Below are positions 53,779-62,992 of a DNA stretch of 63,063 bases, piece after piece; positions within the stretch are counted from its first letter, which is position 1; the number at the start of each line of letters is the position of its first letter. A program made the translations under genes and the position numbers. The stretch is taken from the NCBI GenBank assembly GCA_900755095.1, contig CAAEFE010000121.1, positions 1-63,063 on the forward strand, given 5' to 3'. Origin of the DNA: an uncultured Bacteroides sp. (lineage in GTDB: Bacteria > Bacteroidota > Bacteroidia > Bacteroidales > Bacteroidaceae). The notes under the pieces are model-generated. The model saw only the letters and a program-made list of their open reading frames with translations. It had not been told where the DNA came from and did no database searches.

Positions 53779-56700
53779 TTAGAATGTGACATTTAATCCA
53801 AAAGAGAATGTTCGGGATAGTGGGTAAACGTTTCCGTGTCCCCAACTACCGCCTTCGATTGATTCGGGGTCGAAGAAGTCAATAAGGCTCGTAATGGTGA
53901 ACAAGTTTTCACCGGATGCGAATATCCTAAGGTGCTGCATTCCCATTTTTTGTACGATGTTGTGTGGCAAGCTATATCCTATCTGCAGATTCTTCAGACG
54001 TAGATAAGATGCATCTTGTAAATATTTAGTTTGTGATTGCTGGTTTTTATCGGTGTTGAATAAGGGTCTTGGATAGTAGGAATTCAGATTCGTTCCCAAT
54101 GGACTGGCTTCGTCATTTCGGAAATAATCATCGTGTCCTTTTAGTGCTGTGGAAAACCAGGGCCCTTGTCTACCGTTTGCACCCCAGAAGTAGTAACTAC
54201 CCTGAAAATAATCTCTTTTCAATGTTCCTTGCCAGAACATTCTGATATCGAATCCTTTCCAATCGGCGGCTAATTCCAGTCCTACATTATATCGGGGCGT
54301 GGAGTTACCTATTCTTTTTAAATCACCGTGATCTTGTAAGGTGCGGCTTCCGGCATCAATTTTTCCGTCTTCATTCAGATCTTTATACATAATGTCTCCG
54401 GCTTTCCAGTCTTGTCCGAGATTACTTTGTCCACCGTTGATTAATCTTCCGATGTGTTCGGCCATTTCCTGGTCAGATTGTGCAATGCCTATCGTTTCAT
54501 ATCCCCATATTTCACCCACGTATTTTCCGGCATAAAATCCATCTATCAGTCCGGAAGGATTTGAATAACGAGTAATCTTGGTACGACTGTCGGCAAGTGT
54601 AAAGCGGGCACTATAATTCAATCCATTATTTAACCGGTCTTTCCACATTAGTTCCAGTTCCCATCCGAATGTTTTAAGATTTGTATTATTGGAACTGGGA
54701 ACGGCTGTTCCAAGGACTACAGGCAATTTCTCCGAAGGGCCGACCATATCGTCAGTTTTACGAATGTAATAATCAAAAGAGCCGGTTAGCCGATTGTTAA
54801 ACAGGCCAAAGTCAACTCCGGCATTCCATGTACGGATTTTCTCCCAGGAGAGATTATAGCTGACGAGTGAAGGTGCCCAGGCAATATTGGCTAATGTTCC
54901 GTCAATGATCCATGATCCTGTTCCTGTACCGATTGTAGAATAAGTCGGATATAAAGAAGATGTATTTTGGTTACCCAAACTACCATAAGAGGCTCTGACC
55001 TTAAATGTGTTGACAACTTTGCTGACAGGCAGGAAGAATTTTTCTCTGGCTATGTTCCAGCCTACTGATGCGGAAGGGAAAAATCCCCAACGACTGTCAC
55101 TACGAAATCGTGAGGAACCGTCATAGCGTAGATTTACTTCCAGAAGATATTTTTCCAGGTAATCATAATTCAATCTGCCGAAGAATCCGGCGGTAGCCCA
55201 TCTGTTGTGTCCACCTGCTACATTCGGAGCAACTTTTTGGTTATTTGAATCCATTCCGGTAGAAGTGTTGATAGTCGGTTTTCCCGGATAAATGACTCCT
55301 AGCTTCTCAGCAGCTATATCTTTATAATTATTTTGTTCGGCTTGAAACCCGAAAAGAACTTTCATATTATGTGATTTTGCAAAGGTCTTTGCATAATCTG
55401 TATAGAGATTTACATTAAAATAATCGCTGGCATAAGTGCCTTCATGTACTTGGGAATCGTTATTCCATGTATTGCCCTTAGTCTTTCCGTCAACACCTGT
55501 CTGATGAACAGTTAAGTAATCCCAGTGTGAATATTGTGTATTGTATCGATAGCTTAAATCTCCAATCAGTCGCCACCCTTTGATAGGTTCTACCGTTATA
55601 TTCAGTTGTTGGTAGAGCCAAGTGTTTCGTTCTTGTTTTTCACCTCCGTTTTGCATTTGGAGCACATGGTCGTCATATAGAATACCATTTGGGTCATAGA
55701 GAGGTTTGGTAGGCCAACATTGGCGTCCGATTTCGGCAAAAAAACTTTCATTAAGATGTGTCGGCTGTACATAGTCACTTCTGATAAAGCGAGTATTGAA
55801 TCCGACTGATACTATTTTTGATAATTGTGCGTTGATTTTTGCAGATGCAGTATATCTGTTTGAGTATTCATCTCCGATTCTGAGCTCTCCATCCTGACCT
55901 AAATAGTTCGCTGATAAATAGTATTGTATTTTGTCTGTCCCGCCAGTAACGCTGATATTGTGCTCGTGTGCAAAGACATTGTCTTTGAAAAAATAGTCAT
56001 AATAATCAATATTATCATTTCCTTGTGAATATCCGTCTGCCCATAACGAAGGATTATTGGGCACGGGGATGGTAGAATCGGTAATCTTGCCGGCCATATA
56101 GTCTTTGATGCGGTTTATCCTTTCTTCCGAGACCCAGTTGTAAGGTCCCCATCCGGAATTGGCAGCTGCATCATTATAGTATAAGGAGAACGTGTAAGAG
56201 TCTAATGAAGAAGGCATGTTGATAGGGCTACTTACACGAAAACTGTTGTTGTAGTTAACTTGCGCTTTACCGGCCTTTCCTTTCTTGGTCGTTACTAAGA
56301 TTACTCCGAATGGCGCTCTGGAACCATAAATAGAAGAAGCTGCCGCATCTTTCAGAACTGAAATAGATTCTATATCCTGCGGATTAATGGAATAAATATC
56401 TCCTTCCATACCATCTATCAAGACTAGGGCACTTCCTGTAGAACCTTCTCCGATAGTTCCGACTCCACGTACATTGATCGATTGTTTCTGATTGAGACCT
56501 CCTCCCTGATTGCTATAAATATTCAAACCGGGAACCTGTCCTTGTAATGCCTGGACTGCATTGGATACAGGGATTGCTTCGAAGGCTTTCGAGTCAATGA
56601 CTCCGACAGAACCGGTTAAATTAATCTTCTTTTGGGTACCATAACCTACAACGATCACTTCATCCAATAAATTGTCGTCAACTCCCAGTGTTACGTTTAT

Positions 56701-57030
56701 CATTTTTCTATCACCTACTGTAAACTGGACTGTTTTAAATCCGATGTAACTGAATTCAATAGTTGAACTTGGATCCGCTTTCACTTGGTAGTGTCCGTTA
56801 AAGTCAGTGACGGTTCCGGATACTATATTCCCATCTTTTACTTTTATGGAAACTCCCAGTAGAGGTTCTCCATTATTATCTTTTACTGTTCCGGATACAT
56901 AATTCTGAGCATATGTATTCATTGAACATAAAAGTAGGTAGCCCAGCAGGCAGATAAGCTTATGACTTGAGTTATAAGTTATCAGGTGGACAGCTTTCTT
57001 TAAGAGAGTAGAGTGTCGATTAGTTTTCAT
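53779..57030 (-). CDS. rusC: SusC-family TonB-dependent transporter of the ribose locus
   Basis: An outer-membrane importer of 1083 residues: signal peptide (MNTYAQ end at about 42), carboxypeptidase-like N-terminal domain (about 44-125, GEPLLGVSIKVKDG), TonB-box-like VVGYGTQ, a plug (ALQGQVPGLNIYSN, ISVLKDAAASSIYGSRAPFG) and a barrel ending in TFSFGLNVTF. The hydrophobic N-terminus is preceded by about 25 basic residues, so translation may start at an internal Met (not resolved). It follows rusK2 by 12 bases. Confidence 0.94.
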   Translation of the reverse strand: MKTNRHSTLLKKAVHLITYNSSHKLICLLGYLLLCSMNTYAQNYVSGTVKDNNGEPLLGVSIKVKDGNIVSGTVTDFNGHYQVKADPSSTIEFSYIGFKTVQFTVGDRKMINVTLGVDDNLLDEVIVVGYGTQKKINLTGSVGVIDSKAFEAIPVSNAVQALQGQVPGLNIYSNQGGGLNQKQSINVRGVGTIGEGSTGSALVLIDGMEGDIYSINPQDIESISVLKDAAASSIYGSRAPFGVILVTTKKGKAGKAQVNYNNSFRVSSPINMPSSLDSYTFSLYYNDAAANSGWGPYNWVSEERINRIKDYMAGKITDSTIPVPNNPSLWADGYSQGNDNIDYYDYFFKDNVFAHEHNISVTGGTDKIQYYLSANYLGQDGELRIGDEYSNRYTASAKINAQLSKIVSVGFNTRFIRSDYVQPTHLNESFFAEIGRQCWPTKPLYDPNGILYDDHVLQMQNGGEKQERNTWLYQQLNITVEPIKGWRLIGDLSYRYNTQYSHWDYLTVHQTGVDGKTKGNTWNNDSQVHEGTYASDYFNVNLYTDYAKTFAKSHNMKVLFGFQAEQNNYKDIAAEKLGVIYPGKPTINTSTGMDSNNQKVAPNVAGGHNRWATAGFFGRLNYDYLEKYLLEVNLRYDGSSRFRSDSRWGFFPSASVGWNIAREKFFLPVSKVVNTFKVRASYGSLGNQNTSSLYPTYSTIGTGTGSWIIDGTLANIAWAPSLVSYNLSWEKIRTWNAGVDFGLFNNRLTGSFDYYIRKTDDMVGPSEKLPVVLGTAVPSSNNTNLKTFGWELELMWKDRLNNGLNYSARFTLADSRTKITRYSNPSGLIDGFYAGKYVGEIWGYETIGIAQSDQEMAEHIGRLINGGQSNLGQDWKAGDIMYKDLNEDGKIDAGSRTLQDHGDLKRIGNSTPRYNVGLELAADWKGFDIRMFWQGTLKRDYFQGSYYFWGANGRQGPWFSTALKGHDDYFRNDEASPLGTNLNSYYPRPLFNTDKNQQSQTKYLQDASYLRLKNLQIGYSLPHNIVQKMGMQHLRIFASGENLFTITSLIDFFDPESIEGGSWGHGNVYPLSRTFSFGLNVTF

Positions 57031-57042
57031 AATCCATGAAAT

Positions 57043-57978
57043 TTAAAAGTTGAATGATAAGGCTAATTCTTTTTCTAACATGAAGTGTTTTACTTCATCG
57101 AGAGTAGGAATAGACGGTTGGGCACCAGAACGTGTAACAGCGATAGCTGCCGCGGCATTCGCAAAACTCAATGCATCTCGGTCTATTTCCCTTTGGGCAC
57201 AAATTACAGCCAATGCACCACAGAACGTGTCACCTGCTGCAATAGTATCAATCGCATTTACTTTGTATCCGGGAAGCTGAATGATTTCTTTGTCGTTTTT
57301 CATATATACACCTTGACTTCCTAATGTGATCACAGCATTGCGTGCACCTGCCTGTAATAAGCTTAGAGCGATTTCTTCAAGATTATTTCCTGTATATTCA
57401 ATTCCTGAGATGAAGGCTGCTTCCAGTTCATTGACGACTAGTATATCAATGGCTTTCATCAGCTCCTCATCAATCAGGCAGGCGGGTGCGGGATTAAACA
57501 ATACCTTTTTACCTTTTTGTTTAGCCAGAAGAGCTATTCTTTTAATCGTTTCGTAAGGAATCTCGGCTTGCATAACTATGATATCTGCTTCGTCAATTAC
57601 CTTTGAAAAATGAATAATTGAACCGGGTAATAAAGAATAGTTAGCTCCGGGAGCTACTACTATGCAGTTTTCACCACTGTCGGCAACAAAAATGAGTGCA
57701 GTCCCTGTGGGCTGATTAACATCATCTATGATATAATCAGTAGTGATACCTTCTTTCTTAAAGTGTTTTTTTAGAATTTCTGCATACATATCATTTCCCA
57801 AAGAGGTAATGAACGTTACAGATCCCCCGAGTCTTGCTGCTGCTACAGCCTGATTGGCGCCTTTCCCCCCGAGGGATTGCATGAAACTGGCATCTCCGAC
57901 TGTTTCGCCAGGCGCCGGGAGATGGTTGACTTGTGCAACCATGTCGATGTTTGAACTTCCAATAACTACTACTTTCAT
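57043..57978 (-). CDS. rusK2: Ribokinase (second of two)
   Basis: A 311-residue PfkB-family sugar kinase that phosphorylates ribose at O5 with ATP. The N-terminal GGKGANQAVAAARLGG and C-terminal catalytic DTIAAGDTF (Asp base, anion hole) are intact; the AAGD form is the same as in E. coli RbsK, while the other kinase here has GAGD. It shares about half its residues with rusK1, separated by 39 bases, indicating an old duplication. In the described B. thetaiotaomicron system both kinases serve ribose use. Confidence 0.92.
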   Translation of the reverse strand: MKVVVIGSSNIDMVAQVNHLPAPGETVGDASFMQSLGGKGANQAVAAARLGGSVTFITSLGNDMYAEILKKHFKKEGITTDYIIDDVNQPTGTALIFVADSGENCIVVAPGANYSLLPGSIIHFSKVIDEADIIVMQAEIPYETIKRIALLAKQKGKKVLFNPAPACLIDEELMKAIDILVVNELEAAFISGIEYTGNNLEEIALSLLQAGARNAVITLGSQGVYMKNDKEIIQLPGYKVNAIDTIAAGDTFCGALAVICAQREIDRDALSFANAAAAIAVTRSGAQPSIPTLDEVKHFMLEKELALSFNF

Positions 57979-58017
57979 TTGAACAGATTTATGTGTTTAA
58001 CCTAGGTCTTATCTCGT

Positions 58018-58941
58018 TTATAGCACAACTTCTCTTTTATAAGGAATCGCACTCTGTGCACCGATTCGCGTGACTGCTATAGCTGCCGCCGCATTGGCAA
58101 ATTTCACAGATTTAGCGAGTGAATGCCCTTCAGACAGGCAGACGCTGAATGCTCCGCAAAATACATCTCCGGCACCTGTTGTGTCAATCGTCTCTACTTC
58201 CTTTGCGGGAATCATGGTATATTCATCTTTCTCTTTTACGTAAGCCCCGTCTTTACCTAAAGTAATGACAACATTCTCTATACCTTTCTCTCCGATAGCC
58301 TGAGCGGCACGATGAGCGCTTTCTATATTCATCACTTTGATTCCGGATAACATTTCCGCTTCAATGCGGTTGGGGAGTATGGTGTGCACGTTCATTAAGA
58401 ATGAGTTGCTCAGGCTGGACGCGGGAGCCGGATTGAGGATTACCTTTTTCCCATATTTGCAAGCAATAGTAGCTGCATATTCCACTGTGTCTATGGGAAT
58501 CTCAAGTTGCATGAGAATAATATCAGCTTCCTTGATTTTTTCTTCGGCTTTATTGATATCCTCAATAGAAAGCGAACGGCTTGCTCCCGGTGCTACGATA
58601 ATGCTATTTTCACCGAAAGAATCTACGGAGATAAGTGCAACTCCGGACGGACTTTTCTGGTCGGTAAATATATATTCCGTATTAATTTTCTCTGATCTGT
58701 ATATTTCCAATGCTTGCAGGCCGAACAAATCATATCCGATTTTGGATATGAAGGTGACTTCAGCTCCCAGTCGGGCGGCTGCAATCGCCTGATTAGCTCC
58801 TTTGCCACCGGGATTCATGTAGAAGGTTCCGCCTAGTATGGTTTCTCCGGGAACAGGTAGTCTGTTGGCTTTCACGACCATATCGGTATTGCAACTACCG
58901 ATGACTACAATTTTGGGTCTATGAATTGATATAGTTTCCAT
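58018..58941 (-). CDS. rusK1: Ribokinase (first of two)
   Basis: A 307-residue PfkB-family kinase for ribose. Landmarks are IGSCNTDMVVKANRLPVPGE, GGKGANQAIAAARLGA and the catalytic DTTGAGDVF. I chose ATG 58941 (METISIHRPK). The frame continues 42 bases upstream to another ATG, but that would add a hydrophobic leader (FICIVLIF) that is unlikely for a cytosolic kinase. It is the first gene of the rus operon. No consensus promoter is seen upstream, in line with activation by RusR. Confidence 0.92.
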   Translation of the reverse strand: METISIHRPKIVVIGSCNTDMVVKANRLPVPGETILGGTFYMNPGGKGANQAIAAARLGAEVTFISKIGYDLFGLQALEIYRSEKINTEYIFTDQKSPSGVALISVDSFGENSIIVAPGASRSLSIEDINKAEEKIKEADIILMQLEIPIDTVEYAATIACKYGKKVILNPAPASSLSNSFLMNVHTILPNRIEAEMLSGIKVMNIESAHRAAQAIGEKGIENVVITLGKDGAYVKEKDEYTMIPAKEVETIDTTGAGDVFCGAFSVCLSEGHSLAKSVKFANAAAAIAVTRIGAQSAIPYKREVVL

Positions 58942-58983
58942 AGTATTAAAAATTAAGACTATGCAAATGAAAGCAATAATCAT

Positions 58984-59169
58984 GCATAGTTTTCTACATT
59001 AATAATTGGTTTATATAATCTCAAAAATGATATCTTATATTGGATTTTCCTTGTATAGAGGAGAGAATATAGAGGTAATGTGAAGCGAATTTATATAATT
59101 ACAAAGAGAAAATGGAGATTTGAAAAGAGTGTTTTTATCGTCTGAAATACGAATCAGACACCTTACTCT
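58984..59169. promoter_or_regulatory. Control region of the rus operon, with an 80-base-spaced direct repeat
   Basis: TTTATATAAT followed by two bases and CAAA occurs at 59010-59025 and 59090-59105, exactly 80 bases apart. These could be RusR sites. No TAnnTTTG element is visible on the minus strand. Confidence 0.35.
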
Positions 59170-60711
59170 TTAACATTCTTTTGCGCTAGCACGTGCTCTG
59201 AGGACTTCAGACAGTTTTTCTTTCCGAATTTTGGATTCCATCCACGCCGTAAAGTCAAAGAGGCGTAAAAGCTGACTTTCATATTTATTATTATATAATT
59301 CATGAATCTCAGGAGACAACTTTTCCCAAAATGCTTCTCTGTCTTTTTTCAGGATGGGAATATTTCTTTTATTCAGAAACCATAAAATGATACGTTCTGT
59401 TTTAAAAGTCTGCTCTTTGGGCGAAGATAGACTTCGGGTGATGGAACGGGATTCATACTGGATTAGCTCATGCTCCTGCACTTCATAAAAGACGATGAGG
59501 CGGACCAGACGAATAGTTCTCATTAAAGGCAGATACTTTATGTTATGGTCTATGATAGCGTTGCTGATATACTTTTTAGCAGTTTTATATTCTTGGTTAC
59601 CAATGTGTACGAGTGTGGTGTAAAGCAATAATTCACTTTTTCGAATAGGGCCTAACCAGGCTTCTTTATCATAAAGTATTTCCTGGTAGTCTGCCATAAG
59701 TTGGGTACATTTCGAAAAATCTCCTTTATCCAGATAGGGAAATAGTTCGTATTGGAAGAGAAGGCAAGTTGCATTTACTTTAAATTCGAGCGAAGTGCTG
59801 TCTGATATAAGCTTTCTTAATTTATCAAGGAAGTAGGGGATTTCGTCATAGTTGCTCACAGACCGCAGGCTACCGAGTACTCCTTCGAGTACAGATAAAT
59901 AGTATATAGGAGGATTTGACCAGAACTGCTGATTCTGCTCAAATAATGAGTCTAGTTCTTTGTATGAATTTAAGGCAGCTCTGTAATCGCCTGCTCCCAT
60001 CAGGTAATTAGCCTGAAAAAGTTTATGGTTTCGTGTTAATTCAAAATTACCTTCGGAGTCTGAAGAAGCGGCTATATAAAGTTCGTTGACCATAAGGTCA
60101 TTCATATCCTGTTTTTGCTTTACTGTTCTGATGGAGCCAATATGAGATAAACGATATTTCAATAAGTTGTGTAATGAAGATTGCTCTGTGATTTTCCGAA
60201 TCTTTTTCAAAGCTTCATTTTGGATGAAGTGTTTGTGAAAAAGCTCCTGTTCTGTCATGTTGGGAAAGTTCAGACGGAGCAGATATTCCAGTTCCAGCTT
60301 CAAAGCTATCGTCAGAATTTCGTTGTTCTCATAGAATTGTGCTTGTTCTATTGTATTGGATAGTATTTCGAAACACTCTTCAAACAGAGAACGTTCATAA
60401 AGCATTCGGGCTTTGCACAAATTATTCAGCAGATCGTAATAGATATCTTTCTTTTTACGCAGGGTGAGTAACGTATCCGTCAGCTTTTCATATAAGTATT
60501 GAATGGATACTTCAAATGAGCCATTGGGCTTGCGTCTGTAAAATTCCTCTTTTACAGTATTTCCATTCGGTTGTTTACTCTTTATGATAATATCATAAAT
60601 CACCAGATAGTCTTTTTCCTCCTTGTCCTTGATAACCTGTAGGGAGAAGTGCTTCTTTTCTGATTTAGATAACGAGTATATCAGGGATATAACGGAATCT
60701 ACTCTTTTCAT
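59170..60711 (-). CDS. rusR: Ribose-locus regulator RusR (no recognisable HTH)
   Basis: A 513-residue soluble protein with no signal or TM segment. By gene order it matches BT2802, described as the regulator of the ribose system. The chain is almost all helical with TPR-like units, e.g. LFQANYLMGAGDYRAALNSY. I see no AraC, LacI, HTCS or other helix-turn-helix motif. The N-terminal 100 residues (SLSKSEKKHFSLQVIKDKEE...) are basic and conserved-looking, the best candidate for DNA contact. It is on the same strand as the operon, 228 bases upstream of rusK1. Regulation by a phosphorylated ribose compound was proposed; I cannot see a ligand site. Confidence 0.72.
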   Translation of the reverse strand: MKRVDSVISLIYSLSKSEKKHFSLQVIKDKEEKDYLVIYDIIIKSKQPNGNTVKEEFYRRKPNGSFEVSIQYLYEKLTDTLLTLRKKKDIYYDLLNNLCKARMLYERSLFEECFEILSNTIEQAQFYENNEILTIALKLELEYLLRLNFPNMTEQELFHKHFIQNEALKKIRKITEQSSLHNLLKYRLSHIGSIRTVKQKQDMNDLMVNELYIAASSDSEGNFELTRNHKLFQANYLMGAGDYRAALNSYKELDSLFEQNQQFWSNPPIYYLSVLEGVLGSLRSVSNYDEIPYFLDKLRKLISDSTSLEFKVNATCLLFQYELFPYLDKGDFSKCTQLMADYQEILYDKEAWLGPIRKSELLLYTTLVHIGNQEYKTAKKYISNAIIDHNIKYLPLMRTIRLVRLIVFYEVQEHELIQYESRSITRSLSSPKEQTFKTERIILWFLNKRNIPILKKDREAFWEKLSPEIHELYNNKYESQLLRLFDFTAWMESKIRKEKLSEVLRARASAKEC

Positions 60712-61025
60712 AGGGAACTCTTTGCATTAGTATTAGATTGCAATATTCGGGAATTTTTATGTAAAAAGCAAATCTGGCATTCTGTCACTTTGTGTTTTCT
60801 GTAGCTCTTTGTTGCGTATATTTGTGGGAAGAGGCCGGGCCTGTTCTGAAAATTGCAGGGAATTCTCATTTCCTCAGATCAGAAAAATATATTATAATGT
60901 GATTGAATGTTTTTCTGCCTTGAAAATTGAATGTTTGATAGTCTATCTGAAAATAATACTCATTTTGGATGGTTTTTCATAAGAAAAGCTATACCTTCGA
61001 TGTACTTTTTAATAATAAAGATGAA
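60712..61025. other. Divergent region between rusR and the inositol-monophosphatase-family gene
   Basis: A plus-strand -7 element TATATTTG lies at 60817-60824, without a well-spaced -33. It would give a leader of about 195 bases to ATG 61026. The reading frame is open from an ATG at 60969. No RNA gene is recognised. Confidence 0.4.
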
Positions 61026-61829
61026 ATGTTGGATTTAAAGCAACTTACAGTTGAAGTATGCCGCATAGCTACCGAAGCTGGGCATTTTCTGAAAGAAGAG
61101 CGGAAAAACTTCCGTCGTGAGCGTGTTATGGAAAAACATGCGCATGATTATGTGTCGTATGTGGATAAAGAGTCTGAAGTACGGTTGGTAAAAGCGCTTT
61201 CTGCCTTGTTGCCCGAAGCAGGATTTATTACGGAAGAAGGCTCTGCTACTTATCAGGACGAACCTTACTGCTGGGTCATTGATCCGTTGGACGGAACTAC
61301 GAATTATATTCATGATGAGGCTCCTTATTGTGTATGCATCGCTCTGCGCAGTCGTACCGAATTGCTTTTGGGAGTTGTGTATGAAGTCTGCCGGAATGAA
61401 TGTTTCTATGCCTGGAAAGGAGGAAAGGCTTTCATGAATGGTGAGGAAATTCATGTTTCGGATGTCCGGGATATCAAGAATGCATTTGTGTTTACTGAAT
61501 TACCTTATAATTATGATCAGTATAAACCGACGGCTCTCCATCTGATTGATAACCTTTATGGAGCCGTGGGAGGCATTCGCATGAACGGTTCGGCTGCGGC
61601 TGCAATCTGTTATATAGCTAATGGTCGTTTTGATGCATGGGCCGAAGCGTTTATCGGTAAGTGGGATTATTCGGCGGCTGCCCTGATTGTGTTGGAAGCA
61701 GGCGGTCGCGTGACTAATTTCTATGGTGACGACCATTTTATAGAAGGTCATCATATTATTGCAACCAATGGATACCTGCATCCTTTATTTTTGAAACTCT
61801 TAGCAGAAGTTCCTCCGTTGGATATGTAA
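61026..61829 (+). CDS. Inositol-monophosphatase-family phosphatase
   Basis: A 267-residue Mg-dependent phosphatase. Motifs: EEG at 70-72, DPLDGTTN (86-93) and WDYSAAALIVLEAGG near 217, which together form the three-metal site. The family includes inositol monophosphatase, CysQ (3'-phosphoadenosine phosphatase) and fructose-bisphosphatase-like enzymes; this one is closest to SuhB-type. I chose ATG 61026 (MLDLKQLTVE); an ATG 57 bases upstream adds an atypical N-terminus. The ComF gene follows after 31 bases. Confidence 0.88.
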   Translation: MLDLKQLTVEVCRIATEAGHFLKEERKNFRRERVMEKHAHDYVSYVDKESEVRLVKALSALLPEAGFITEEGSATYQDEPYCWVIDPLDGTTNYIHDEAPYCVCIALRSRTELLLGVVYEVCRNECFYAWKGGKAFMNGEEIHVSDVRDIKNAFVFTELPYNYDQYKPTALHLIDNLYGAVGGIRMNGSAAAAICYIANGRFDAWAEAFIGKWDYSAAALIVLEAGGRVTNFYGDDHFIEGHHIIATNGYLHPLFLKLLAEVPPLDM

Positions 61830-61860
61830 GACTGCTGCGATTGTATAAATAGCTACTACT

Positions 61861-62568
61861 ATGAAACACACATTACTTATAAAAGATTGGCTTTATTCTT
61901 TTTTGTCCCTTTGGTTTCCCCGTTGCTGCGTCGTTTGTGGCGGATCGTTGGCTAAAGGAGAAGAGTGTATTTGCACCATGTGCAATATAAACTTGCCTCG
62001 TACCGATTATCATCTTCGGAAAGACAATCCGGTAGAAAAACTCTTTTGGGGTAAGTTTCCTCTGGAACGTGCCACTTCTTTTTTCTTTTATCGCAAAGGA
62101 AGTGATTTTCGGCAAGTTCTCCACCAACTCAAATATGGAGGACAAAAAGAAATTGGTGCTATTATGGGACGATATATGGCATCCGAATTGCAGGCTTCCG
62201 ACTTCTTTCATGGAGTTGATGTAATCATTCCCATCCCTTTGCATAAGAAGAAACAGCAGATACGTGGCTACAATCAAAGTGAATGGATATCGCGCGGGAT
62301 TATGGCCGTAACAGGTATTCCGGTGGATACCGAAGCAATCATACGCCGGAAGAATACGGAAACGCAAACACAAAAGTCAGCTTTAGAACGTTGGGAGAAT
62401 GTAGATGGAATCTTCGAATTGCATCGTTCGGAGTATTTGGCAGGAAAGCATATATTAATAGTAGATGATGTGTTGACGACTGGAGCAACTACCGTAGCGT
62501 GCGCTTCTCGGCTGGCAGAGATTGAAGGAGTACGGATTAGTGTGTTGACGTTGGCTATGGCAGAATAG
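61861..62568 (+). CDS. ComF-family phosphoribosyltransferase-like protein
   Basis: A 235-residue protein with an N-terminal double zinc finger (CCVVCG and CICTMC, about 20-41) and a C-terminal phosphoribosyltransferase domain with the PRPP loop HILIVDDVLTTGATTVA (about 198-214). ComF proteins take part in DNA uptake in naturally competent bacteria; the role in Bacteroides is unknown. It could as well handle PRPP, which would fit the ribose genes nearby, but that is speculation. Length and motifs are complete. Confidence 0.88.
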   Translation: MKHTLLIKDWLYSFLSLWFPRCCVVCGGSLAKGEECICTMCNINLPRTDYHLRKDNPVEKLFWGKFPLERATSFFFYRKGSDFRQVLHQLKYGGQKEIGAIMGRYMASELQASDFFHGVDVIIPIPLHKKKQQIRGYNQSEWISRGIMAVTGIPVDTEAIIRRKNTETQTQKSALERWENVDGIFELHRSEYLAGKHILIVDDVLTTGATTVACASRLAEIEGVRISVLTLAMAE

Positions 62569-62677
62569 GGTAGCTTGTCGTCTTCCCGAAGACTCTCTTT
62601 AATATATAAACTATAATGAATGCCAATGCTTACATTATGTTGTTGCTGTTCTACAAATAAGTACTTTCTCTTCATAA

Positions 62678-62779
62678 ATTAATTCGTCCGCCTATGGGCA
62701 AACGCAACGTTGCCTATAGGCAAACTTTCGTCCGGCTATAGGCGGACGAAAGAATGCCTATAGCCGGACGAATTAATTC
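62678..62779. repeat. 102-bp nested palindromic element B (same layout as element A)
   Basis: The first and last 14 bases are a perfect inverted repeat (AATTAATTCGTCCG, 62678-62691, against 62766-62779), and 22 of 24 bases pair across the ends. Four short palindromes based on GCCTATAGGC lie at 62690-62701, 62712-62723, 62734-62745 and 62756-62767, exactly 22 bases apart. The third is extended to a perfect 10-bp stem CTTTCGTCCG (62726-62735) against 62744-62753. Length, unit number and period are the same as at 20004-20105. Confidence 0.85.
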
Positions 62780-62956
62780 ATGTACCCAAAGAACTTACTT
62801 TATTCAGATGGAAAGTTTATTGTTAACCTTTGAATCTTTAAAGTTTTATAGACCATCAAAAGACAAGAATGTTTTTGTGAATAAAAGAAGGGGATGAGAG
62901 TTTCGGTTTTCGGACTGACCCTCTATTTTCGAAGCAGGGGGGAGAAGAGCAGAAAC

Positions 62957-62991
62957 AAAAAAGAGGTCTATCTTTCGATACACCTCTTTTT
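62957..62991 (-). terminator. Terminator after tRNA-Asn
   Basis: A 10-bp inverted repeat AAAAAGAGGT (62958-62967) against 62982-62991, followed on the minus strand by a T-run. Confidence 0.85.
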
Positions 62992-62992
62992 G

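Noticed and set aside
62579..62592. GTCTTC-CC-GAAGAC as a terminator after the ComF gene
   Set aside because: The two-base loop is too tight and only a weak T-tract follows.
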